Below, piece after piece: positions 43,517-54,754 of a DNA stretch of 64,000 bases. A program made the position numbers and the translations under genes. The stretch is from Adiantum capillus-veneris (taxonomy: Eukaryota; Streptophyta; Polypodiopsida; Polypodiales; Pteridaceae). Position 1 is the stretch's first letter; each line of letters starts with the position of its first letter. The stretch lies in assembly GCA_014529385.2 (NCBI GenBank), contig CM043967.1, positions 82,778,278 to 82,842,277 of the forward strand. Direction: 5' to 3'. The notes beneath the pieces were generated by a model, which saw only the letters and a program-made list of their open reading frames with translations, searched no databases and was not told where the DNA came from.

Positions 43517-44459
43517 TGTTAGCAGCAAGCTAACACAGAGACCATGGACACCATTTTTTGGAGCTCTGATTGTAAAGACACTTATTATTTTTGATAAATC
43601 AGGAATATTCTAACTCCTATTTCTTCGGATAAACCTTGTAATTGATGAGTCGGGGCTACAAGCTTCCAGATGTATCAACCTGTCATTACCTATCTTTAGT
43701 TAAAGCTCCCAAATTATTCATTTTGACCACCAAAAACCTTGGCTAAGGTATAAGAGTCAACTTTTGTAAGTTATTTGTAAGTTTTTGGATAATGAAATAC
43801 ACAACGTGAGCTAACGGCACTCACTTCTCTCCTTCTCGTGCTTCCTACTCCCTCCCCGGTTGTCACATTGCAGTTGCGTTGTTGCATTGCAACCGCAGGT
43901 AAGAGCTCTACGCATTGGTGTAAACACATCACAGTATTTCGTAGCTTTTGGCGTCATCGACGTGCATGCCTAATTTCATCATAAATAGTAATTTACACTT
44001 CAAAATCAAAAATTAATCATAGGCGGGGTATTGGAGCATCATTGCTAAGCATTTAGGTGCATTCTCAGTTGAAAACAACTAGGTCAAAAATCCATTGTTA
44101 TTAATAATCACGATTTTGGAACCTGACCTAAAGTGAGGTATGAGATCATAAGCATGTGTGCTTAGGTCTTATAAACTTTTCCTAGAAGTTTCATTACGTT
44201 TGGATGTCATTTGACGTTGTAACGGATGTGATTTGTTAACCGATGAGCGATTGGCTTTTGGTGATTTCAGTCACTTGAGTGTAGCTTGAGTTAGATTCGA
44301 GTTGTTTTTTGTTTTTCAAGAGATTGACAACCTCTTGTAGCCTCTATGCACTAGTCAAGTTAGCTTTGTCCCATCGATTGACAATTTAATCGTGGTTCTC
44401 GCTAAAACTGCAATAAGATAGGATAGTGAGGGTAGATTTGGCGTCGCTACCGTCCCACA
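43517..44459 (+). repeat. Element D2 5' LTR
   Basis: TGTTAGCAGCAAGCTAACA ... CGTCCCACA, 943 bp. It keeps a TATA-like TATAAGAG (about 43750) and the donor consensus CAG|GTAAGAG at 43896-43905. It pairs with 62588-63515. Confidence 0.92.
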
Positions 44460-44593
44460 TTTGGCGCCTCTACCGGAGATTAAAGAGACCTAAACTAGGA
44501 AAAAACACGAGCGTCTTGTGAAGTTATCCTTTAACTTCCTCTAGGATCTCCTAGATCAAAAACTTTCTTTTAGAAACCGCATAGCTTAAGATT
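44460..44593 (+). other. Element D2 primer-binding site
   Basis: TGGCGCCTCTACCGGAGA (44462-44479) follows the LTR by two bases and is the best preserved PBS of the D family. The adjoining leader is cut at 44593 by the solo LTR. Confidence 0.8.
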
Positions 44594-45387
44594 TGTTAGG
44601 AAATATGACGTAGCTAAATAGATATTTAAGTAGATTACTTAATGGAGAGAGATAGATTTCACACACAAGAGATTATAGAGTATAGAGAGAGAGAGAGTAC
44701 ACACGATATACGTGGTTCACCCAATGTGGGCTGCGTCCATGGGAAAGAAGCCACTCAATGGCTTTAGCACTTCAAAAGAAGAAGTAGTTTACAAAGGGAT
44801 TAAACCCTTAATAGAGCTCCTGCCTTGCTTCACTCTCACCTCCTCACACTCACCTTGTTGCATCAACTTCACACTATCAATGTGTGTAGAAATGGCCTCC
44901 TTTATAGGCCAAAAGTGTTGCCCTCTCTCATGAGAGGCAGCCATGTGTAGCCGCCCTTGTGTGAATAAGTCCAAATCGGACCCTCCAATCCGCCCATGTG
45001 TGGCCGTCCTTGTGTAGACAAATCCGCTTTTGAATTCGGCCACCGACCCCCGGCCATTGACTTCCGACCACCAGCCACCGGCCATTGACTACCGGCCACC
45101 GGCCAACCGGCCAACCGATCGGTCATTTTCCAACCACTTTTTGGCCGCCGGCCGGCCATAATATTCCGACGAAAAAGAATATTTCGGCGAGGAGAAAAAA
45201 AAGTCTCGGGGGCTTCCGCCCCCAAGGCCCCTAAAGTTGTCCCTGATTCTTGGTCGCATGAAAATTTTGGTTTCCGGTGAGTGATTTTCCTTCACGCACG
45301 ATGGCTTCTCCTCATAATGGGGGCCTTACAAACGTGCACTTTTACCATAGAAAATTACAAGGGGTAAATCAGGATCCATACTTATCA
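44594..45387 (-). repeat. Solo LTR with perfect target duplication
   Basis: This 794-bp sequence has termini TGTTAGGAAA and ...CTTATCA in plus coordinates, so on the minus strand it reads TGATAAGT...CTAACA. AGATT flanks it on both sides (44589-44593 and 45388-45392). D1 shows the empty site (AAGATTGTCAC at about 20738). A TATAAA box lies on the minus strand near 44900. No internal region is left, as expected after LTR-LTR recombination. The fragment at 1-655 is the same family on the plus strand. Confidence 0.95.
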
Positions 45388-45392
45388 AGATT

Positions 45393-47217
45393 GTCGTCTT
45401 TTGTTGTGTAGAGGTAGCTTGGAGGTAAGTTGTACTTGCCGAGTGCCTTTAGGATTGTAGGATTGTAGAACTAGATTAGGATTTTCAGAATGATTGATAG
45501 ACGAGACACGTCTTAAGATCAACGCTCAAAAAACCATAAAAAACAAGAAAACGAGTATTTGTGGACACTTTCCACAACCCATTGCATAAGAACCTAGGAG
45601 TAGGGTAAGTAGGATCCAACGTGGATTTCAGAACATTGCTCTCTTCAAAAGAATCATTGTGAGTTGTATTTGAAGTTCCAAAATTTTAGGCCTACGGTTA
45701 GAAAAGCACAAAAAGACTCCAAACCACTCAATCTGACTAGAGACTAAGCTTAAAAGTTGTATGAACTAGTGGGTAAGCTCAAGGACACTTTGAGGTAAAA
45801 ATTTCAATAGTTAGCCAAAATTCAAATTATTTGCTTTTTTGTTGACAATTTAGGCCAAATTAAGTTTTGACTTGATTCATAGGCTTAAAATAACTCATGA
45901 AATGATTGTCCTTGGAAAACGTACAAAAATTGATTCATTTTAAGCTTGAAGTAAATAATCACGATTATTTTCTTTCAGCTCAGATTTGACCAAGGTTGAT
46001 ACCAGTGACTCATTGCATGTGTACAAACAACTTTTGTAAAGGCACATTGGATTTGGATCACCAAACTGGTAAAAACCTGGGTAGAAACTAAAGTTTGTAC
46101 TCACTTTCTAAAACTTGAGTGTAAATTGAAAAAAAATAGTCCAAACATAATGAAATTTGGTTCAAAGGCTTGTATTGATGTGATAGACATGTACATGCTC
46201 AGTTGACCAAAAAGATGCAAAAATTTATATCTACTTCATTTTTCAATTTTTTTGACCAAGTTAGCATACCACTATTTTTACCATGTTGTAATAAGCCCAC
46301 AAACCAAATTTGGTGAGATTTGGATCTTTGGATTGAAATTTGTGAAAACATTTGCAAAGTTAGTCTGCAGACAAAAAACTGATGACCATTTGACCAAAAA
46401 ATTATCCAAACTTGATGAAACTTGGCTAGAGACCTTAAGTAGAGGTGTTTAATAGATCTGTGTTAAGGTTAGGACAAAAACTTGTAAAAAAATAGCTAGA
46501 GTAAATAATCGCGATTATTTACATCTGCTCCAAAAATTGACAATCTTGCATATTTGAGCATACCACAAGGTCAAGCATATCAAGTAGACCCCACAAATCA
46601 ATTTTGGTGAAATTGTGATCACAAAAGTGAGACTTAAGCCAGATTCTTGAAATTAGAGTCTGCGGACACGAAACAGTTGATAAACTTGAACAGATTTTAT
46701 CCAAACTTGTTGAAACTTGTTCAAGGACCTTAACGGGTTGTATACTCGGCAAACCAAGCCAAAAGGTATAAAAGACTGACAAAAGTAAATAATCACGATT
46801 ATTTACTATTGCTACACAGAGCGGCCATTTTTTACTTTTGAACTTGTATAGTGTTAGACCAGCATAATACAAAGCCACTGGGCAATTTCGGGTTGAATTG
46901 GATCCAAATTGGTACATGTTCACTCAGTTTCCAGGTTGCAGATTAATCCTTTGATTTTTGCCAAAGTCGAGATTAAAAATCTCAATTGCTAACTGAATTA
47001 GCTCAATTTGAGGTGATACACATAGACCAATCACAATAGTTAGCAAAAATTATACTGTCTTTGTGAAAGAATAGCTAACTTGATCAAATTTGTACGGGAA
47101 TCAGGTTGCAGACGAGGAATCGGTAGCTTGACAAAAAGTGCAATCCAGTCAAGGGAAAGAAATTAACAACAGGTCAATCCAAAGATAAGTACTCTATTCG
47201 GGGCATCCCTAGTCTTT
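45393..47217 (+). other. Element D2 leader with palindromes
   Basis: Noncoding leader collinear with D1 20741-22539. Palindromes remain at 45951-45972 (last bases altered), 46501-46522 (perfect TAAATAATCGCGATTATTTA core) and 46785-46806. The copy expected near 46228 has been removed precisely. About 80 bp at 46055-46135 are present here but absent from D1. Confidence 0.85.
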
Positions 47218-47470
47218 ATGAACCTTAGATCTGGCTGTGTACTAGTAAATCAGGGTATATTTGTAGAAACCTCCATTAGAGTATCCATCGAAGAAAGCGC
47301 GAATCAAGGCAATTTCTTGCACACCATCCCTGAAGAAGTCTCAGACACACTTTTTCTGATTCGACGTCCGAAATGTCTTCGTATTCGACTCACTCAGAAA
47401 CCGAAACGACAATGCGTTATAAGCATATACTCTCTTTTTATAAGACTAATCACCATGGAGCTCAGGTTTA
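47218..47470 (+). pseudogene. Element D2 gag, 5' remnant
   Basis: Starts MNLRSGCVLVNQGIFVETSI at the ATG shared with D1. A two-base insertion near 47350 shifts the frame. It stops matching D1 at about 47481 (CCTGGATCCTAAC), where a 1.83-kb deletion joins it to the zinc-knuckle region. Confidence 0.75.
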
Positions 47471-47485
47471 CCTGGATCCTAACAA

Positions 47486-48026
47486 ATGTATTATGTAGAT
47501 AATCAAGGTGTTAGACCTCCTGTGGTAAGACTCGTGATTAAGCCAAGAACGAGAAACTGTCACAACTGTGGTGCAGATGATCATTGGAAAAATGAATGCC
47601 AAGAGCCTAACAAAAACCTCAAGCCAGTTCAAGCTTATTGCATACAATGTTTCAAAAAGGGAGGACACTTTCTAGAAGATTGTCCTAAAAACCCTTTAAA
47701 CAAGGGGAAAATAGTAGTAAATATAGTCCAAGTGATACCTAGTATCTCGTCTGAGAGTGAACCGATTGTTCCAATCAAGGTAACCACTAGAGCCCAGGCT
47801 AATAAGAAACATAACTCCTTTGATGATTCAAAGAATACAAAAGTTGCCTCCAAAAGACCAAAAGAAGCAGAAGCAAAAAGTATGAGATGAGAAAACAAAA
47901 ACAACGAGATGAAATCAAGGAGAAAGCAAACAATCTATTCCAAGAAAAGGTGAAAGAACCTGGAAGTGAATTCAAAGAAATAACCGTGAAATCTGGAGGA
48001 TCAATTTTGGTTGATAAAATTTTTGA
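47486..48026 (+). pseudogene. Element D2 gag zinc-knuckle region and linker
   Basis: A 135-codon open frame carries CHNCGADDHWKNEC (CX2CX4HX4C) and a second, intact CIQCFKKGGHFLEDC with five residues between the second Cys and His. The frame then runs into the Lys/Glu-rich linker (GSEFKEITVKSGGSILVDKI). It shows the uninterrupted version of the D1 site hit by the giant LTR. It ends abruptly at 48026. Confidence 0.75.
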
Positions 48027-48447
48027 TGTACCCACTTGAAAGAGCTCACTCTCAAGCAGGCTTGCACACACGGGAGAGAAGGGCCGAAGCTCTAGATCGG
48101 AAGACAGGCTTTGATACCAGTTGTTGGGTTTGGAAGCAATGGGCTCAAGGTGGCTTGAAGATGAAGGCAGCCATAGCTTAGACAGTTAGAGAGAGAAGTA
48201 CAGACACTTTAGTAAAGGTGGACTCAAGACACAAAAAAGGCTAGAAATACTTTTAGCATAGTGTGATGTACAGCATAGTGTTGGGCTTTATTTATGCACA
48301 AAGATGGAGTGGCTATCTGGCTGATAACTCTCCATGTGGCCCTTCTTAGAAGCTTACAACTTATAGGACAAATGCCAATAGCAAATAGTATGCACATGTA
48401 GATGTGTTTCCCATAGTTGGAGCAAGAAGGACATGCCTATCTCAACA
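48027..48447 (-). mobile_element. Initiator-Met-primed LTR fragment at a deletion junction
   Basis: On the minus strand an LTR (48122-48447, TGTTGAGATA...CCAACA, 326 bp) is followed two bases later by TGGTATCAAAGCC (48107-48119), a standard initiator-Met tRNA primer-binding site, and then by about 80 bp of leader before truncation. The small LTR and this primer fit a Ty1/copia element, but no coding region is left to prove it. It sits exactly where 9.4 kb of D sequence is missing. Confidence 0.75.
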
Positions 48448-49942
48448 GAAGAGCCCGCAAGGTTGTACAATCAACATTTCCACTTCCTTGCCAAAAGACC
48501 ACCAAGGTAGACAACACCAAATCATGCGGTTTCCATGACCTTTACACAAGTTCTCAAATCAACAACCAAGAAACCAATTGACCATGCACAGTATTTTTTG
48601 TCCACATTGAAAGGGACAAAGAAAGAGGGTAAAATTTCATATCTGGGTGCACCAGAGGTTTTGACCAGGATTGCTTACCATGCCATCGGCATGGCCGACA
48701 ACTTGCTGCCTGCCCCAGATCAAAACACTTGGATAGTATTAGCACAACCTTCTCCTCGAGCTACAAGGACTGCCAGCACAGCAGTGAAAGCTTGGATAAC
48801 GAGGAAAGGAGAGCTCAAATTGAAGAAATGAAGAGAAAAGCCATCGTAGCACATAGGAAAAACCTGTACAAAAGCAAACCATATTTGAAAGAGAAAAGCA
48901 ATCATACAAACACAGCCACCAAGCACAAGACAAGGACCCAGCAAAGTGGGTACCCATTGAGCTTAAAGGACCAAGAACCAAGCATCATACCAGGAAGCAA
49001 CCTGGAGATCCCACAGAATCCCTAGAAAAGATGTATCAAGAAGCAGCCCAAGAAGCGGCAAGGAAAATGAAAGAGACAGCAGAACAGCAAAAGCAAGCAA
49101 AGGAAGCAACTGAACAAGGAGCAGCACAACATGATCAGGGTGATGTGTCTCCCCTCCCTTCTTCACCTATTTTTGGACAGCATGATCACCCCATGCCAAG
49201 CCCACCACCTTCACCAATGGATAAAGCCAAAGAACCTGAGCCAAGTAGGAAGACAGAGCTTGAACAGAGAGAGGGAGCTAAATCAACACAACAGGGAGTT
49301 GAATCTACACAAGAGTAGCAAAAAGAGCACGACAAAGAGCCAGAAAGGTAAGCAAGTCCTACTCCAGTAGAGGACAACACAAAGTCTGAGCAACCAAGAG
49401 AACAGGAGGTCAAGGAAACACCTTCCACCACAACACAGCAGGAAACAGCCAAGGCATCCATGAAGCCTCAGAATGACAAAGCGGCAGAAGATCAACCACA
49501 GCTACAAGGGTAACAGTAACTAGCCACCATGACACCGCCAAAGGATACACAAGAATCTGTGAAAACATCAAGTCAACTGGCATGAAATAAAGATTGGCAA
49601 TCAAATGACAAAGTGGTCCTGCAAGTTAATGAGTATGCTAAGCAAATGCAGGACATGACTGAACGACTTTGCTCAGCAGCACTTAGCCGTAGCACAAGGG
49701 CCAAAGAGTTAGATATGGCGATTGACGCACTCCAAGGGGAGTTAGACAACCGACTAAACGTCAACACCAATCTACAAGGGCAAGTGCAGGAGTTGAAAGC
49801 GGAAGCTAAAACAACATTAGCTCGAAAGAGATAAACAGCAAAAAGAGATGGAGGAGCTTGGTGAATTGCTTACAAAAAATTTAGATGCATGCAAAGCAAA
49901 AGATGAACAGCTGACAGAAGTCACAAAAAAACTTTTAACTAC
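48448..49942 (+). pseudogene. Element D2 ORF3, first part
   Basis: Matches D1 from about 39126: YLGAPEVLTRIAYHAIGMAD; the Q/E/P-rich segment (MPSPPPSPMDKAKEPEPSRK); and the coiled-coil start (QVNEYAKQMQDMTERLCSAA, ALSRSTRAKELDMAIDALQG). It is interrupted by indels and by element E at 49943-49947. The N-terminal 180 codons are lost in the large deletion. Confidence 0.7.
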
Positions 49943-49947
49943 AAGAC

Positions 49948-50490
49948 TGTTAACCCTCACGGCACACGGACACCCTATGATCTATAAACGTTGTATTGTT
50001 TAGAGTCAGGTAACGGGCTTGTCGGACCAATAGGAATAGGGTAAGGGTGATCGTCGATGACAGGCGCACTCTAACTGGAATATTCAAGGAGTTAGTTGGC
50101 TAAGTATGGGCGCCCAAGTGTGAATGAGGTGAGCTCATATAAAAGCCACTAAACCTAATTTTTACTCATTCTCTCATTGTGCAATAGAAGCTGCTCTTGC
50201 TCCATCTCCACCTTCTCCTCCACCATCTCCTTGTGTGTGTGTGTACGTGTGAGAGAGAGAGAGAGAGTGTGAGAGTGTGTGTGTGATCGAGCGTTGCGAC
50301 GGCGGCGAGGCGGCTGAGCGCGGCATAGCGGCGTCTCCCTCTTCTTTGCGGTGCGGGAATCCTTCATTCGCAACTACGCAGGAAGGTGAGTGACACACCA
50401 TTCTTCCTTGTGAGCTTGTCTGTTGTATGACTGTGTGCTAGGAGCCTTTGTGGCTCGCACATGGCGCGTAGCAAGTCCCTAGCCTTGACA
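49948..50490 (+). repeat. Element E 5' LTR
   Basis: TGTTAACCCTCACGGCACAC ... CCTTGACA. TATAAAAG begins at 50138. A GT/GA microsatellite lies at 50232-50284. A perfect splice-donor consensus AAG|GTGAGT occurs at 50383-50391. All are conserved in the 3' copy. Confidence 0.97.
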
Positions 50491-51508
50491 TTTTTGGCGC
50501 CGTTTCCGGGGAGCTGCTGCGCGTGAAGCTCCAATGGAGACCTGTAAATTGTATTGAAGCTATTTTTTATGTAGGAAAGACGCGGCTTAAGTTTGATTAT
50601 TGTTGTTATGCAAAAACAGTAGAGAAAGACAGAATGTTGTTGATGCATTCAAGTTTTCTATGTTCTGTTAAGCTCTGTTTTGCTAGTTCTATTAAGCTCA
50701 GATTTCAGCTTACACAGTTCGCATTTCTTGCGTTTCTGCGTTTTTTGCATTTTCTGGTTTGCATTGCACAGTTTTGTCAAGTTTCAATTTTCTGCATTTT
50801 GTGGTTGTGCACAGTTAGGCGCACAGTTAGTTAATTAAGCAGGTTAGTAATTAGGTGAACCACTGATTAGCAGGTCAGTAGGTAGGTGGGACAGTAAATA
50901 GTTAGGTGAGGTCAACGCGCACCAAAACGCGTACCAAATAATATCCAAAAAAAATTATAAAAAAAGTTAAAATCAAAAAAAATTAAAAAAAATTATTTCG
51001 AAAAATAAAAACGTGAGTGAGGGGGAGATTATAAAAATAATCGAAAATATTTAAGCGTGAGTGACTGGGGGGATCACTAAAATTTTGATCGGGATGGGGA
51101 TCATTTCCCCAAGCCCAAGCCCAGGCCCAGGCCTCAGTCCTATGATATATACTAGACTCACTCTTATATATATACCCTACCCCCTCAAGAGGGAATGAGA
51201 GCATGTGGGGCAAGTCCTCCACTCTCCTCCCTTCTCTTCCCACTTCCACCCTTAGACTTGCTATTTGGAGCCTAGTTCCCCAGCTAGGAAAGACTGTTTC
51301 GGGCTTTTCTGGAGCAAAATAGAACCAAACGGTGGTCTGTAAAGCACAGCGCGTCCCTCCTAGCGATACGCTCGTTTCGAGCTATCACACGGCCCATTCC
51401 ACGACACGCTCTAAAAAATCTAGCAAAAAAACAAACAAAAAACACGCAAAAAACTAGTCACAAGGCCTCCTAGAGCAGCTTTTTGACACCTGAGGGTATC
51501 AAAAGCAC
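50491..51508 (+). other. Element E primer-binding site and leader
   Basis: TGGCGCCGTTTCCGGGGA (50495-50512) is a textbook Tat/Athila-type primer-binding site. The 1-kb leader is noncoding: T-rich with CACAG/AAGCAG acceptor-like sites (50760-50850), then A-rich (50940-51010), then AGCCCAAGCCCAGGCCCAGG (51110-51135). No ORF is credible. Confidence 0.85.
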
Positions 51509-54500
51509 ATGCACTTACGCTCTGGGCGGGTGCTAGAACACGAGCATATTGAGGGTGCCTCTGTTCATACGGACACCCATTACCCATCCACGATAGGCTC
51601 TAGACCCTCAGCGGGGACACAAGGTAGCACCACCCAAGACCCTAAAATAGCCGCTAGTGATTCCTCCTCCGACTCAGAAATCATGGAAGCATACCCTACC
51701 CAAAACACTGAGAGAGAAGGCCATGCACCTCCCGAAGCTCCACAGCCTAGTACTAGTATGTTTAGCCATTTCATGGAAACATTAGGTAGAGCTACTCGCT
51801 CGGAACCTGATGCAAATGAAGCACACGAAGGGGGTGGGGAAGTGGACACTCCTTTCACATCGCACGTGGACCCCACACCCCCAAAGAGTGTCCATGTGGA
51901 TATCCTGCCAACTTCTTACCAAGAAGGCCCTGTTGAGCTGCCTCCTTCAGAAGTTCCCTCTAGAGTACCGTTGGTGACAAGTAAAACCACGGGGAGCAAC
52001 ATTGCTTCTACCTCACAAGAAACCGTTAACACGTCGACTCTAGAAGGATTGTTCATTAATGATCATTGGACATACGACCTCCACACTGAGGTGTTGACGG
52101 ATCTACACTCTGGCCACGCCTACCATGTAGGATGGATAGAGATTGTACAATCCACCTCTAGTGCCACGAGCATCGAAGATCAACAGAAAATGATCTGTAA
52201 TGTTATCCATGGCATTATTCAATCAGAAAGGCAAAACCGAGGGGTAAATATACTCTCAACTGGCCCCATGAGATTTCTGGATACGAGCAAGGCTCAACAG
52301 CCTACTCTATCACAAATGGAGACTCCTCTAATGAGCCCCATGGACCCATCTTACGTCATTTCACCTGGGGTCTCTATGCAATCTGAGCCTCCGAGCGACA
52401 ACTTTAGCTTCCCTAACTTGGCTCAACCCTCTATTAAGGAAAACACAGTGCTCACTCCAGGGATAAGCCTGACAGAGAATGTACCGATGACATCTACAGT
52501 TAGCACAGTGCCACTACCTAGTGTCGTAGTACCTAATATGGGGCCTCGACCGTATGTGCCTCTAGCCCCTTATGCACACATGGCCCCCACACCTCCAATT
52601 GTACCACTTGTTTATGCTCCTCGAGTGCCGCTCCCTAGCCCTTACCCGAGTGGACCTATGCCCGGTTATGTTCCATATCCTACATCATCCACACATATGC
52701 CAAGACCGGTACCCGTCCCTCTCCCACATATGATTCCAAGAGTACCTCCACCGGCCCTGCCTCCTCACATAGGTGACTTGGCAGCGTTTGCTCAAACCAT
52801 AGGTCGATCTATTGCGGAAAATATGCGTCATACATCTGATACAGAGCCTAGAAGTAAGGCAGTACAAATTGCCAAACTCACGCAAAAATTCAATGGGGAC
52901 GAAGATGCTAGAAAACACATTGAAGTGTTTGAACAAGTATGTGATTCCTTGGGGGAACGCAACGAACTACATAAGTGCAATGCCTTAATCTTGACATTAA
53001 GTGGGAAGGCTGGAGATTGGTATAGAACCCTAAGGGTGGACGAGAAAACAATCTACCCTACCCTTCGAAGGTTGTTTCTAAAGGAGTACATACGAGAAGG
53101 TGTGCTTTGGGGTGTAGCATCTCAGCTACAGAAGGCCGAACGTAAGGAAGGAGAGTCAGTAAGGGACTTCATTAGTCGTCTAAAGCAATTAAACTCTCAC
53201 TGCCCTGTAAATGAGCGCTTCAACAATAACCAACTGCTTGATCGATTCATTCGAGGGTTGAGGAATGAAGGAATCTATAATGGACTAGTGATTAGAGGTA
53301 TCACAACCTGGGAAGATGTCACTACCAATGCAATCCAATTAGAGGACAACTTGATGATAGCAGGCATGAGGGTGTCTACTGACACGAGATCCACTAGCTC
53401 ACAAGCCATTGGGTACGAACCCATGACTACAAAGCCCATTGCCAATGAGCCAAAGGTATTTGAGACATTCTTGACAGACCTCACCAAGGCAATCCAAGAG
53501 TCTCTTAAGGATAATCGACCCCCTCCAAATAGTCACATGTACCCAAGAAGGGAGCAACAATGGTGTTCCATTTTCTTAGGTCCACATAGCACTAGTGAGT
53601 GCCCTACGTTTAGAGTAAAATTTAATGGAACTTGCAATGCAAGTGGTAGGTATGGTCACCAAGCTAAGGATTGTTTAATGATCAAACGTATGATGGCAAA
53701 TAGACCACCTTTAGCCTGGACAAATGCACCTCGAGCTCCTGTATTGATGCCTGCTCCACCTGTTGAGCAACTACCGCAACACATGGTCCCTAGATCTCAA
53801 AATGTTGTACAAGCTACACCGCTACCACCTCCTATGCTAGGACCGCAACCCTCGCATCCAAGAGTCGCCCCTATGAACCAAGTGGGTTGCGAGCCATCTA
53901 ATGCTTATGCAGATGGCTGTGAGGAGGAAATAAACACTAGTATTGCCTACGGACTTGATACATTGGAAGAGTGTCCTATATACTACATGGAAGATTGTTG
54001 GGGGAAAGTCAAGCCGGTTAATCAAGCTGCTGCTCTTGCATCCAGAGGTCAAAATATCAACACCCAAGCTAGGAGGCCACCTCTTCAATGCTACGAGTGT
54101 GGTGGACCACATCGGGCAGCGGAGTGCCCTATTAGGCTGCAAAAGAATGCTGCACAGATGCAAATGAATCAAGGGAGCACATTTGCAATGCCAATACTCA
54201 CATGTAATCGTTGTGGCATAGATCACTTGATTGCCCAATGCCCCTATAACCCAAATGCGCCTAAAATCACACCCCAAAATTTGGTCGAAATTGATAGTGT
54301 GACATCGCCAATACCACCCGTCGCACCCGCTTATGCGATTACACGGTCCATGCTTCAAGGGCCAGGCCATATCCTCGAAGAGAGAGATACCGCGTCAGTT
54401 ATCCAAGCAAAGAAAAAGAAGACACGAAGGAAGAGGTCTCAGAATACGGGAAATTCAAAGCCAAGTTCCAAAACAAACATAGGAACAGGAGATGACCCCG

Positions 54501-54754
54501 TGTATATGAATGACCTCGAGGATGATTCAGATTCAATCGAGACAATGGAGACTAGAACCAATACCACAAAGGGAAAGACCGACAAAGAAAATCGTAATAT
54601 GGAACCAAATGAAAACCGAATAAGAGGAAACCATAAAGAGCCTTTGAAAACACCACAAGTGTTTCCAAATCCAATCCAAGACCCCCAAGATAAACCGCAG
54701 GGGCAAAAAGGGAAGAATCGTAAAAAGAAGATTGGCAGTACCCAAACCCAGTAG
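51509..54754 (+). CDS. gag: Element E Gag (intact, 1081 aa)
   Basis: It starts MHLRSGRVLEHEHIEGASVH, the LRSGR start common in this group. Residues 1-430 are Pro/Ser/Thr-rich and unusually long for Gag. The capsid-type domain spans about 450-640 (KFNGDEDARKHIEVFEQVCD, LTLSGKAGDWYRTLRVDEKT, FISRLKQLNSHCPVNERFNN). Zinc fingers follow: two damaged (WCSIFLGPHSTSEC and CNASGRYGHQAKDC) and two intact CX2CX3HX4C (CYECGGPHRAAEC, CNRCGIDHLIAQC). The tail is Lys/Asn-rich. No stop or frameshift occurs, as expected from its youth. It overlaps the pol frame by about 30 nt. Confidence 0.9.
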   Translation: MHLRSGRVLEHEHIEGASVHTDTHYPSTIGSRPSAGTQGSTTQDPKIAASDSSSDSEIMEAYPTQNTEREGHAPPEAPQPSTSMFSHFMETLGRATRSEPDANEAHEGGGEVDTPFTSHVDPTPPKSVHVDILPTSYQEGPVELPPSEVPSRVPLVTSKTTGSNIASTSQETVNTSTLEGLFINDHWTYDLHTEVLTDLHSGHAYHVGWIEIVQSTSSATSIEDQQKMICNVIHGIIQSERQNRGVNILSTGPMRFLDTSKAQQPTLSQMETPLMSPMDPSYVISPGVSMQSEPPSDNFSFPNLAQPSIKENTVLTPGISLTENVPMTSTVSTVPLPSVVVPNMGPRPYVPLAPYAHMAPTPPIVPLVYAPRVPLPSPYPSGPMPGYVPYPTSSTHMPRPVPVPLPHMIPRVPPPALPPHIGDLAAFAQTIGRSIAENMRHTSDTEPRSKAVQIAKLTQKFNGDEDARKHIEVFEQVCDSLGERNELHKCNALILTLSGKAGDWYRTLRVDEKTIYPTLRRLFLKEYIREGVLWGVASQLQKAERKEGESVRDFISRLKQLNSHCPVNERFNNNQLLDRFIRGLRNEGIYNGLVIRGITTWEDVTTNAIQLEDNLMIAGMRVSTDTRSTSSQAIGYEPMTTKPIANEPKVFETFLTDLTKAIQESLKDNRPPPNSHMYPRREQQWCSIFLGPHSTSECPTFRVKFNGTCNASGRYGHQAKDCLMIKRMMANRPPLAWTNAPRAPVLMPAPPVEQLPQHMVPRSQNVVQATPLPPPMLGPQPSHPRVAPMNQVGCEPSNAYADGCEEEINTSIAYGLDTLEECPIYYMEDCWGKVKPVNQAAALASRGQNINTQARRPPLQCYECGGPHRAAECPIRLQKNAAQMQMNQGSTFAMPILTCNRCGIDHLIAQCPYNPNAPKITPQNLVEIDSVTSPIPPVAPAYAITRSMLQGPGHILEERDTASVIQAKKKKTRRKRSQNTGNSKPSSKTNIGTGDDPVYMNDLEDDSDSIETMETRTNTTKGKTDKENRNMEPNENRIRGNHKEPLKTPQVFPNPIQDPQDKPQGQKGKNRKKKIGSTQTQ

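Noticed and set aside
50155-50401. Ser/His-rich ORFs in element E LTRs (and 60782-61028)
   Set aside because: They are produced by the GT/GA microsatellite inside the LTR, and their recurrence only reflects the LTR pair.
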